64,000 nucleotides of DNA from Alphaproteobacteria bacterium (lineage in GTDB: Bacteria; Myxococcota_A; UBA796; CAJQPC01). The notes under the pieces were generated by a model, which was not told the origin of the DNA, made no database searches, and saw only the letters and a list, made by a program, of their open reading frames with translations. The stretch lies in the NCBI GenBank assembly GCA_020632795.1, contig JACKEV010000019.1, positions 62,001-126,000 of the forward strand. The letters run 5' to 3'. Both the position numbers and the translations under genes were made by a program. Shown one piece after another: positions 27,501 to 33,656 of this stretch (the stretch's first letter is position 1; the number at the start of each line of letters is the position of its first letter).

Positions 27501-30500
27501 CTGCGAGGACTTCACCGCGTTCACCACCAAGCTGACCGACTTCACCGCGGTGCTGTTCGACAACCCGGTGGTGAACACCCTCAAGGCCCTCATGGAGGGG
27601 GCCAACGACATCCTCGCGACCGTGCTGGGTCTGCTGGTGGAGGTCAACCTCGCCCTGCTCCAGCCGGTCTGGGACGCCCTGGGCTTCCTGGCGGACGGCG
27701 TGGGGGCGATGTTCGGGGCGGTGAAGGACGCCTCCGCGCAGCTCTGGACCTGGGTGAGCGGGCTGCTGGGCCTGGATTCCTGCGAGGAGGACACCGGCGA
27801 GGGCTCGGGTCTGTGGGGCATGCTCAGCGACGCGGCCAGCACCGTGTGGACCGTCATCAAGGAGGACATCGGCCCCGCCTTCATCGACGGGATCAGCACC
27901 GCCGCGAAGCTGTGGTGGGACTTCTCCATCTTCAAGCTGCTGTTCGACCTCGTCGACGCGGCGGGCTCGGCCATCACCGCCCTCAAGGAGTGGTTCAACT
28001 CCTCGGAGACCATCCAGAGCGCGCCGGAGAAGTTGGGCGAGGTGGTCCTGCCGGTCCTGGAGAGCGCGCTGCTGTTCATGGGCGACACCTTCGCCTCGGT
28101 CGTCGACAGCCTCGCGGGCATGGCCAGCGGGCTCGCCGACGCCGTGGTGGGCGCGCTCGCCGCGTTTACCGGCGGGGACCTCGCCCACTGTGCGCAGCAC
28201 TTCCTGGACGATGTTCAGCTCCTCACCCAGTCCCTCGCCGACTGGGTGGTGGACCTGCTCGTCCCCACCAAGGACAACGTCCGCGACGTCATCATCGAGG
28301 GCGCACGCAGCACGATCCGCACCATCATCCAGGTCATCTCCATGCTGGGCCTGGTGATGGTCTCCGGCGGGGCCGCGCTCGGGCCCATGCTGGCCTCGGT
28401 CGCCTGGAAGCTGCTGCCCGACTGCTACAAACCCGCCATCATCGACGTCGTCGTCACTGTGCTCCTCCAGTGGCTCAACGCCCAGCCCGACCTCCCCCTG
28501 TTCGGCCCGCTGTGGTCGCTCCTCAAGCCCGGGGTGGTGGGCTTCCTGGAGGCCGTGCTCAACTGGCAGCCCGAGGAGAAGATCGCCGTCTCCAACCGGC
28601 TGGCGTCGATCCTCACCAGTGACGCGCCGCAGTTCATGGGCGGGTTCGTGTTGGGTCTGCTCCAGGGCCTGTGGGAGGGGCTCACCGACCCCTTCATGAT
28701 GATCTGGATGGCCGCCGACGGCCTGCGCACCCTGGTGGACTGGGTCGCTACCCTCTCGGGCAACCCCGAGAACAGCATCAAGCCGAAGCAGGACGAGGCC
28801 GCCGCCGCTGAGCCGGCCGCGCAGGCCGAGGGCGAGGTCCGCACCCTGCACAAACGGGCCCGGGCCGAGGCGGCCCGCGAGCCCGACCTGGACGCCGCCG
28901 CCCGAGCGGCCGCCGCCGTCGATCCCCAGAACCCCGTCCAGAGCGCGGCGGCCGCCTCCTCGGTCTACGCCAAGGCCGTCGAGGACGCCGAGCCGGCGCT
29001 GACACCCGCGAATGACATACAGATGCCCGGCGCCGCCTCAGCCGCCGCCCCCGGCGCCGCCCAGCCTGGCGACGACGCCGCCCTGGTCGGTCGCCTCGGC
29101 GAGATGGGCGAGGAGCTGCGGCCCGACGTCGAGGACGTGGGCGACAACTTCATGCCCGCGGTGGAGGAGCACTTCTCCAGCAGCGAGGGCGCCGGCTTCG
29201 GCAGCGTCACCGAGAAGCTCGGGGACATGTGGACCTCCGCCCAGGACGCCATCCACGGGGCCGGCGGCGACCTCGCCAACAGCCTCAAGGACGCCCTGCT
29301 CGGCGTGCCCAAGCCCGCTGACGGCGAGGCCGTCGCCGCCGAGAGCCCCGAGGCCGCCGCCCAGGGCCTGAACATGTTCGAGATCGGCAAGACCGTCGGC
29401 TGGATCGCCGGCATGATCGCCTTCGAGGTCATCCTCGGCCTCCTGACCGTCGGCTCCTGGACCGCCGCCAGCGGCGCGATGAAGGTCCTCAAGGGCATCG
29501 CCACCCTCATCAACAAGATCAACGACCTCTTCGGCCTCGTCTTCCAGCTCTTCGGCAAGGTCGGAAAGGCCCTCCTCAAGGCCCTCGATCCCATCAAGAA
29601 GCTCCTCGGACGCGCCAAGGGCAAGGCCGGCGAGCTGATCACCGCCATCCGACGCATCGGGGACAAGCTGCTGGGCTGGGCCGATGAGCTGTTGGCGAAG
29701 TTCGGCGTGAAGAAGAAGGGCGCGACCCCGCCGGGGGCGGGCAAGGCGGATGATGTCGCCAGGAAGGCTGATGATGTCGCTGCGCGGGAGGTCCGGGAGG
29801 AGGTCGGGGAGCAGGGGGCGAAGGGGGCGCGGAAGGCAGATGACGTGGCGGACGCGACTGAGAAGAAGCGGGTCGCGGCGGAGGCAAGCGTGGCCTCGGA
29901 AATCCTGGAGGAGCGGGGTCTGCCAGCGGCAGCCAATGCGGAGGTACTGTTCTCCGTCTTCAAGCCTCAGCATGCGTGGATCAAAGACTTCACTTGGACG
30001 AAGGAAGGAACAAAGGCTGCGATCTGGATGATCGCGAGCAAGGACAACATCAACGACTACGACAAGCCCAACAAGGATGACTCCGACTTGACGAAGGGAG
30101 GCGACAACCTCGACGAACTCCCAACAAACTCTACCGATTCCATCGACGGAGCGCAAACGCCCAACAAGGTCGAGTCGCCAGCGATCGTCGATGAGAACCC
30201 GATCCCCCTCAAGGGCGATGGTCTGGATCACATTCGTCGAGGCCTCACGCCGGAACAGTTGAGGGGCCTGGACATGCTGTCCGCCCACGCCGACGCGGCG
30301 ACTGTTGAAAGAATCGTCAGCAAGAAGAGCGATGACTTCCTGGCAAACTTTGCAGCGGGTCCCAGAGTCATGAACGTTGGTTCAGGTACCAATCCACTCC
30401 CAGGGGCAATAAACACAGATATCCGAGATCTGCCAGATGTCGATGTCGTGGCAAATGCATCGGGAGGCATACCGTTCTCAGATGGCCTGTTTGATGAGGT

Positions 30501-30810
30501 TCTGTCCAAGAACCCAGAGGGCTTCAACCCTCTCGCCACTGACGCAGTCCGAGTCCTCAAGCCAGGTGGCACGTTCACCGTTGTCGGCCAACCAAGCAAC
30601 TATCAACTTCGGCAGCTCAAAAGGATGTCTGATGCAGACCTGCGCAAGCTCGGGCTCAAGAGACTGGACCCGATAGACAAACTTCCTCATATGGAAGAGA
30701 AATATTTGTTTGGTACAACAAGACTAACGAAAGGCGATGAAATCTACCTGGGCCCAAGAGCCTCTGGTGTTATGGTGGGGCGTCAACTGACATTCAGGAA
30801 GCTGCAATGA
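24550..30810 (+). CDS. Giant DUF4157 (eCIS core) protein with C-terminal SAM-methyltransferase-like effector domain
   Basis: This 2086-residue protein probably is the cargo, and possibly also the length ruler. Residues 80-160 are the eCIS core domain DUF4157 with HEVAH at 139-143 in LPTVAHEVAHALQP. Next is an acidic Glu/Lys run near 231-247, three related amphipathic motifs (KTLKEQLQAALAAQ, RTFKQQLRDALAPT, RTLAEGLRAMVAMP), and long Ala/Glu/Pro-rich spacers. A coiled coil spans about 660-745 and amphipathic helices about 750-1430. A hydrophobic pair near 1615-1637 (TVGWIAGMIAFEVILGLLTV) and an Arg/Lys/Asp-rich pre-toxin region follow. From about residue 1780 the base composition becomes visibly AT-richer. 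At 1937-2040 the sequence VMNVGSGTNPLPGAINTDI, then FDEVLSKNPEGFNPLATDA and RVLKPGGTFTVVGQP, forms a SAM-methyltransferase fold. The toxic role is inferred; no tape-measure gene is otherwise present in the window. Confidence 0.82.
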   Translation: MRARPLTAAASSRSAIVHPPTPARPTPTPTEARDPSDVDVEDADQDELAEESELEEEGRRPDVLAALGLVPPPEDPPQEIPLPHRGRLERGFGVPLGALRVLTGPTIRLALDGLGARAASVGDTILLRDRGASLPTVAHEVAHALQPTTSDTNSGVEAADTPAEQEAHRASAALVAGAHVPRPVSPRAPGSLALLRLGDLEGFIGSQLQFPDPEALRDAARGAIEAATVGGKEEEEPEEEEEEEKKTLKEQLQAALAAQKSLIVGDPIQKTEEVVEEPAPEPEKAPEERRTFKQQLRDALAPTLGPRALPETTEETPTEEAAPPEGEVDEARVEAAEAEAVEDVEAPTAEEVAEEAAAPAEDTQTLPAAAADAEPERQPRTLAEGLRAMVAMPPSVAVEALAPAAARLGDLAQSEHKALVEATPDLPVVMEGRAEPVEVDTDALVAAAEPVDLPQSDTEQTPEVAEAEAPAPFVIDPGVTAELAASDADAPPGETATLAAEAAAALPTDDPGLVTSPGPAPSAALAASEGQGQLTTNAGLFTLSAEEGFTTAEAAIQYGPGEEVIQPQALEEQLEVPEVEAPEVEAPEVDVADLGDHCVEGEQIEALDAEAQPVFEEHAAPQLSAIEGADVERQEGWAAAEQTALDDAAVAQEDAEVAQTAVVEAQRERIATARADTLARQQEAVAETEQGLQTQKEAENKTVQGEVTAAQTLIDNKYSQTERQAQDKADQARADAEAKQKEAEEPGWLAQARDKIVSAIGALRTAIGDIFDRARQALHDLIDKARTFAQGQIDRVASAAKDAVGRFGTFAKGAVDTLLGSTLPGLAEDLGNLIDDGVALASDGIDAVAEGYRGAVAFVADGLHTATDVVTTAYETLVDTQLAVWEATIAGDWETLLDMGLDAVSLLGEPLMDLLRTISPELADFIDQGPVQLLMAEVAQRLDAWLCDLVGDMELAETVTAFVDSTSGALKGLYEGFFAENADACEDFTAFTTKLTDFTAVLFDNPVVNTLKALMEGANDILATVLGLLVEVNLALLQPVWDALGFLADGVGAMFGAVKDASAQLWTWVSGLLGLDSCEEDTGEGSGLWGMLSDAASTVWTVIKEDIGPAFIDGISTAAKLWWDFSIFKLLFDLVDAAGSAITALKEWFNSSETIQSAPEKLGEVVLPVLESALLFMGDTFASVVDSLAGMASGLADAVVGALAAFTGGDLAHCAQHFLDDVQLLTQSLADWVVDLLVPTKDNVRDVIIEGARSTIRTIIQVISMLGLVMVSGGAALGPMLASVAWKLLPDCYKPAIIDVVVTVLLQWLNAQPDLPLFGPLWSLLKPGVVGFLEAVLNWQPEEKIAVSNRLASILTSDAPQFMGGFVLGLLQGLWEGLTDPFMMIWMAADGLRTLVDWVATLSGNPENSIKPKQDEAAAAEPAAQAEGEVRTLHKRARAEAAREPDLDAAARAAAAVDPQNPVQSAAAASSVYAKAVEDAEPALTPANDIQMPGAASAAAPGAAQPGDDAALVGRLGEMGEELRPDVEDVGDNFMPAVEEHFSSSEGAGFGSVTEKLGDMWTSAQDAIHGAGGDLANSLKDALLGVPKPADGEAVAAESPEAAAQGLNMFEIGKTVGWIAGMIAFEVILGLLTVGSWTAASGAMKVLKGIATLINKINDLFGLVFQLFGKVGKALLKALDPIKKLLGRAKGKAGELITAIRRIGDKLLGWADELLAKFGVKKKGATPPGAGKADDVARKADDVAAREVREEVGEQGAKGARKADDVADATEKKRVAAEASVASEILEERGLPAAANAEVLFSVFKPQHAWIKDFTWTKEGTKAAIWMIASKDNINDYDKPNKDDSDLTKGGDNLDELPTNSTDSIDGAQTPNKVESPAIVDENPIPLKGDGLDHIRRGLTPEQLRGLDMLSAHADAATVERIVSKKSDDFLANFAAGPRVMNVGSGTNPLPGAINTDIRDLPDVDVVANASGGIPFSDGLFDEVLSKNPEGFNPLATDAVRVLKPGGTFTVVGQPSNYQLRQLKRMSDADLRKLGLKRLDPIDKLPHMEEKYLFGTTRLTKGDEIYLGPRASGVMVGRQLTFRKLQ

Positions 30811-31280
30811 CTGTAAAGATTGACATCTCTGAGCACCGGTTCGACGACATGGTTGATTCAGACAACGCTGGTCTCCAGGTTCACATCCAGCGACATCCTA
30901 CGAATCTTATCCTTGTCAAACTTACAGGGTTGGTGCTCCATGTCGACAATCTTCGTGACCGCTCGATTCTGGCGGGGTTGCCGGAGTACGCGACGGCTGC
31001 CTCGAAGTTGCTCCCGGGTGAGTGCTCGATGGAGTTTCACGATGTTGCATACCTGGATATCACCGTCACGCTGTACCAGTCCCTGGACGACAAGACCTTC
31101 ATCCAGAAGAAGGATGGTAGTCCTGTAGTTCTGTCACGCACTTGGGGAAGACCAGATGACGGATACGAATACTATATGGGCGGAACACTTGACTGGCCGT
31201 CAGGTGACTGCAACATAGAGATCAGGAGTGGCGGTCCTGTGATTCTTACCTTCGAGGAGGACACCCTTCAGATCACCTGA
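30807..31280 (+). CDS. Candidate immunity protein to the methyltransferase-tipped effector
   Basis: This 157-residue protein starts inside the stop of the giant gene (ATGA) and shares its AT-richer base use, so the two are probably transferred together. It is beta-rich (MTVKIDISEHRFDDMV, LILVKLTGLVLHVDNLRDRS, CSMEFHDVAYLDITVTLYQS, NIEIRSGGPVILTFEEDTLQ), with no signal peptide and no known motif. Size, position and overlap are those of immunity proteins paired with polymorphic toxins. If eCIS cargo only targets eukaryotes an immunity gene would not be required, so its presence hints that the effector can harm its maker or bacterial kin. It may instead be a chaperone. Confidence 0.55.
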   Translation: MTVKIDISEHRFDDMVDSDNAGLQVHIQRHPTNLILVKLTGLVLHVDNLRDRSILAGLPEYATAASKLLPGECSMEFHDVAYLDITVTLYQSLDDKTFIQKKDGSPVVLSRTWGRPDDGYEYYMGGTLDWPSGDCNIEIRSGGPVILTFEEDTLQIT

Positions 31281-31379
31281 CAGTCCTGTCTGGGGCTCGC
31301 CTACGAACGGGTGGGCGACACGAGGACGGTTGAGCCTTCAGCTGTTGACCAGACCTGCGCTCCAGAGTCAGTGTCAGCC

Positions 31380-32033
31380 ATGACTGTCAAACAGATCCAC
31401 ACACTCCTCACCGCCATCGAATCCGACCCCTACCTCATGCTCTCAGGAGACACGGCCCCCGTCGAGCCCATCGTCTCCGCCCTCCTGGAGATCGACCCCG
31501 ACGACCTCAGCGTCCGACTCCTGCGGTGGTCCTTGGACGCCCCCAGCGCGGTGACGCCGCTCCTGGAAGCCGTCGCCAAGGAACCGACCGCAGCAACTCA
31601 TGTCAGCAAGGCCCTGGTGCGCCAACTGACCGCCTGGAACCGGAACCACCCGGATGACGACGCCATCGACAGCATCCTCATCCAGGTATTCCCCACCCTC
31701 ATCGCCCCCTTCCGCGACTGGACGGCCGAGCGCCCCCTCGTCCGCGCGCACTTCAAGCTCATCCCCGGCAAGGAATACGTACACCTGGGACCCGTCGACC
31801 AGACCCACCGCCTGAATCCCGGCCAACGCGCGCCGCCACCCCTCACCCCCGCCGGCGCCCAGGTGCGCCTGCTCGACCTCGACTACAACTGCGGACCGAT
31901 CACGGGAGAATGGAACGACGCGACCCTGTGGGCGCTCAACCGCTACCGTTACGAATGCTATCTCCCCATGAGCGACACCGTGGACGACGAGACCCTGGAG
32001 CACCTCGCCTCCAACTTCGACGACACCTACTGA
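31380..32033 (+). CDS. Hypothetical protein with helical N-terminus and peptidoglycan-binding-like C-terminus
   Basis: This 217-residue protein has a helical N-terminal half (MTVKQIHTLLTAIESDPYLM, AVTPLLEAVAKEPTAATHVS). Its C-terminal motif, GAQVRLLDLDYNCGPITGEW then NDATLWALNRYRYE, closely follows the pattern of PG_binding_1 domains (turn GPIxG plus a helix). There is no clear signal peptide. In-frame GTG at 31311 would add 23 residues; ATG at 31380 is used. It lies 99 bases after the eCIS operon with AT-poor sequence returning, so it may be the last operon gene or separate. Such PG-binding-like modules also occur in eCIS-linked proteins. The function is unknown. Confidence 0.5.
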   Translation: MTVKQIHTLLTAIESDPYLMLSGDTAPVEPIVSALLEIDPDDLSVRLLRWSLDAPSAVTPLLEAVAKEPTAATHVSKALVRQLTAWNRNHPDDDAIDSILIQVFPTLIAPFRDWTAERPLVRAHFKLIPGKEYVHLGPVDQTHRLNPGQRAPPPLTPAGAQVRLLDLDYNCGPITGEWNDATLWALNRYRYECYLPMSDTVDDETLEHLASNFDDTY

Positions 32034-32479
32034 CTCAATACAAACCCCTCCCCCCACCCCATCCGCTCCTCCGTCAGCGCATCGGCCGTCAACGCCCGCA
32101 TCTCCCGGATCAGCGCCACCGCCTCTTCCGGCGGCCTCCCCAGAGAACGCAGGAACCCATACGCGACCATGCCCGTCCGGTGGAGCCCCGCCGAGCAGTG
32201 GAGGTACACCCGCCCCCCCTGCTGGAGCTCGTCCCGCATCCGGGTGAAGAGCGCGCGGGCCTCCGCGTCCCGCTCCGACCCCGGCGGATCCGCCGACTGA
32301 AGACGGAACCGGACCCGCTGGGCGCTCTCGGAGGCGCGACTCTCCTTCTCCGAGAGCAGGTTCACCACCAGGGTGCAGCTCTCCTCCTCCAGCTGCTTTC
32401 GCAGCCGCTTGCCAGGCTTGTGACCGATCGCGAGGTGGCCGCCCGACACCGGACACCACGTCAGCAGATAGCTGCTCAT
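32027..32479 (-). CDS. Dual-specificity/tyrosine protein phosphatase-like protein
   Basis: This 150-residue protein carries the phosphatase loop in RVYLHCSAGLHRTGMVAYGF, where the Cys and Arg of CSAGLHR fit the CX5R signature. An upstream CTLVVNLLSEKES stretch and a C-terminal helix PEEAVALIREMRALTADAL are family typical. It would dephosphorylate Tyr, Ser/Thr or a small substrate in the cytosol. The ATG at 32479 overlaps the stop of the upstream FMN reductase gene (ATGA); a longer N-terminal Gly/Ala-rich extension is a frame artefact inside that gene. Its 3' end overlaps the convergent hypothetical gene by seven bases. Confidence 0.82.
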   Translation of the reverse strand: MSSYLLTWCPVSGGHLAIGHKPGKRLRKQLEEESCTLVVNLLSEKESRASESAQRVRFRLQSADPPGSERDAEARALFTRMRDELQQGGRVYLHCSAGLHRTGMVAYGFLRSLGRPPEEAVALIREMRALTADALTEERMGWGEGFVLSQ

Positions 32480-32967
32480 TCCTCCAACGTAGCCGCCGCC
32501 ACCCCCGCCAGCACCGCCTCCACCAACCCCGCCAGCTCCCCCCGCTCCACGATCCCCTGATCCCACACGATCCGCGCGTCGACCGCCTCCAGCGTATCCC
32601 GCAGCGCCCGCCGCCCCTTCGCGCCGCGCGCGTGCACCCCGACCGCCGCGGTGATCGCGACCACCTTCTGGTGCAGCTCACCTGAGCCGATCACCCAGTC
32701 CACGCCGTTCTTGAGCGCCCCGGGCAGGCTGAAGCCGTACTCCGGGCAGGCGAAGACCACCGCGTCGCTGGCCGCCAGGGCCTCCCGCCAGGCCACCACC
32801 GGCGCCGGCGCGGGGCCCGTGTCCTCGATGTCGGGGTTGAACAGGGGCAGGTGCCGCAGGAGGTCCACGATCACGACCTCCGCCCGGTCCGTCTCGGCCA
32901 GCATCCGCAGCAGGACCAGGTTGCCGGAGGTCGCCTTGAGGCTGCCGCACACCGCCGCGATCCGCAT
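32476..32967 (-). CDS. NADPH-dependent FMN reductase family protein
   Basis: This 163-residue flavodoxin-like protein begins MRIAAVCGSLKATSGNLVLL, with the flavin phosphate loop early. The classic ASDAVVFACPEYGFSLPGAL, then KNGVDWVIGSGE, follows, as in NADPH-dependent FMN reductases. A late segment VVAITAAVGVHARGAKGRRAL matches the family fold. It would reduce FMN or a quinone/chromate-like acceptor using NADPH. The ATG at 32967 is chosen because upstream sequence is the intergenic operator with GAGCGAGAG just ahead of it. It is divergent from the TetR gene across 57 bases holding an inverted repeat, so it is probably controlled by that regulator. Confidence 0.88.
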   Translation of the reverse strand: MRIAAVCGSLKATSGNLVLLRMLAETDRAEVVIVDLLRHLPLFNPDIEDTGPAPAPVVAWREALAASDAVVFACPEYGFSLPGALKNGVDWVIGSGELHQKVVAITAAVGVHARGAKGRRALRDTLEAVDARIVWDQGIVERGELAGLVEAVLAGVAAATLEE

Positions 32968-32978
32968 CTCTCGCTCCT

Positions 32979-32992
32979 CTACCAAATGGTAG
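32979..32992. promoter_or_regulatory. Candidate TetR-family operator in the divergent promoter
   Basis: The 14-base palindrome CTACCAAATGGTAG (arms CTACCA and TGGTAG) lies between the divergent FMN reductase and TetR genes. Related half sites CTACCA and GTAG recur at 32999-33015. Its place and symmetry fit a binding site for the adjacent TetR-type regulator, so it may control both directions. Confidence 0.6.
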
Positions 32993-33024
32993 ACAACTCT
33001 ACCACCATACAGTAGATTCCCGCC

Positions 33025-33654
33025 ATGAACGACGCCCTCGACGTGCGCGCCGCCCTGCTGACCGCCGCCACCCGGCGCTTCGCCCAGGGCGGCTACGCGG
33101 GCACCAGCCTCCAGGTCGTGGCCGACGACGTCGGGGTGCGCAAGGCGTCGCTGCTGTACTGGTTCCCCTCCAAGGCCGACCTGCGCGAGGCGGTCATCGA
33201 CGCCCAGCTCGACCGGTGGAAGGACACCCTGCCCGCCGCCCTGGCCGCCGCCACCACCGGGCGCGACCGCTTCGCCCGCATCCTCCAGGTCGCTCTGGAG
33301 TTCTTCGACGAGGACCCCGACCGCGCCCGCCTGCTGCTGCGGGAGTGCCTCGACCGCCCCGACGCCATGCGCGCCCGCCTGCTCACCCGGGTCGCGCCCT
33401 GGATGGGCCTGGTCACCGAGGCCATCCGCCAGGGCCAGCGCGAGGGCCGCGTCCGCCCCGACCTCGACCCGGAGGCCTGGCTGGTGCAGGTCGTCGTCCT
33501 GGTCCTGGGCAGCGCCGCGCTGGGGGACGTGGCCGACCGCACCGTGCTCCACCACAGCGCTGCCCAGCACCAGGACGCCGCCGACCGGCGGCTGCGCGAG
33601 CTGGTCCGGGTCGCCCGCTCCAGCCTCTACCTCGACGACGCCCCGGAGGGCTGA
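33025..33654 (+). CDS. TetR/AcrR family transcriptional regulator
   Basis: This 209-residue regulator has an N-terminal HTH of TetR type: VRAALLTAATRRFAQGGYAG, TSLQVVADDVGVRKASLLYW and FPSKADLREAVID. The remaining 150 residues are an all-helical ligand and dimer domain (LLLRECLDRPDAMRARLLTR, LVTEAIRQGQREGRVRPDLD). It heads a run of acyl-CoA dehydrogenase, FabG-like and thiolase genes, with a two-base gap to the next ATG. It probably senses an acyl-CoA or related lipid and controls this operon and the divergent FMN reductase pair through the palindrome at 32979-32992. Confidence 0.92.
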   Translation: MNDALDVRAALLTAATRRFAQGGYAGTSLQVVADDVGVRKASLLYWFPSKADLREAVIDAQLDRWKDTLPAALAAATTGRDRFARILQVALEFFDEDPDRARLLLRECLDRPDAMRARLLTRVAPWMGLVTEAIRQGQREGRVRPDLDPEAWLVQVVVLVLGSAALGDVADRTVLHHSAAQHQDAADRRLRELVRVARSSLYLDDAPEG

Positions 33655-33656
33655 AG

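Noticed and set aside
24289..28851. A 1520-residue open frame on the minus strand across the DUF4157 gene
   Set aside because: It is the antisense frame of a GC-rich Ala/Glu-biased gene. Its product is a low-complexity Gly/Arg/Leu/His string with no domain, while the plus frame has the eCIS core domain and methyltransferase motifs.
31281..31379. Possible terminator stem (CTCGCC ... GGGCGAC) after the candidate immunity gene
   Set aside because: The stem is imperfect with a long loop and no T tract, so it is not reported as a terminator.
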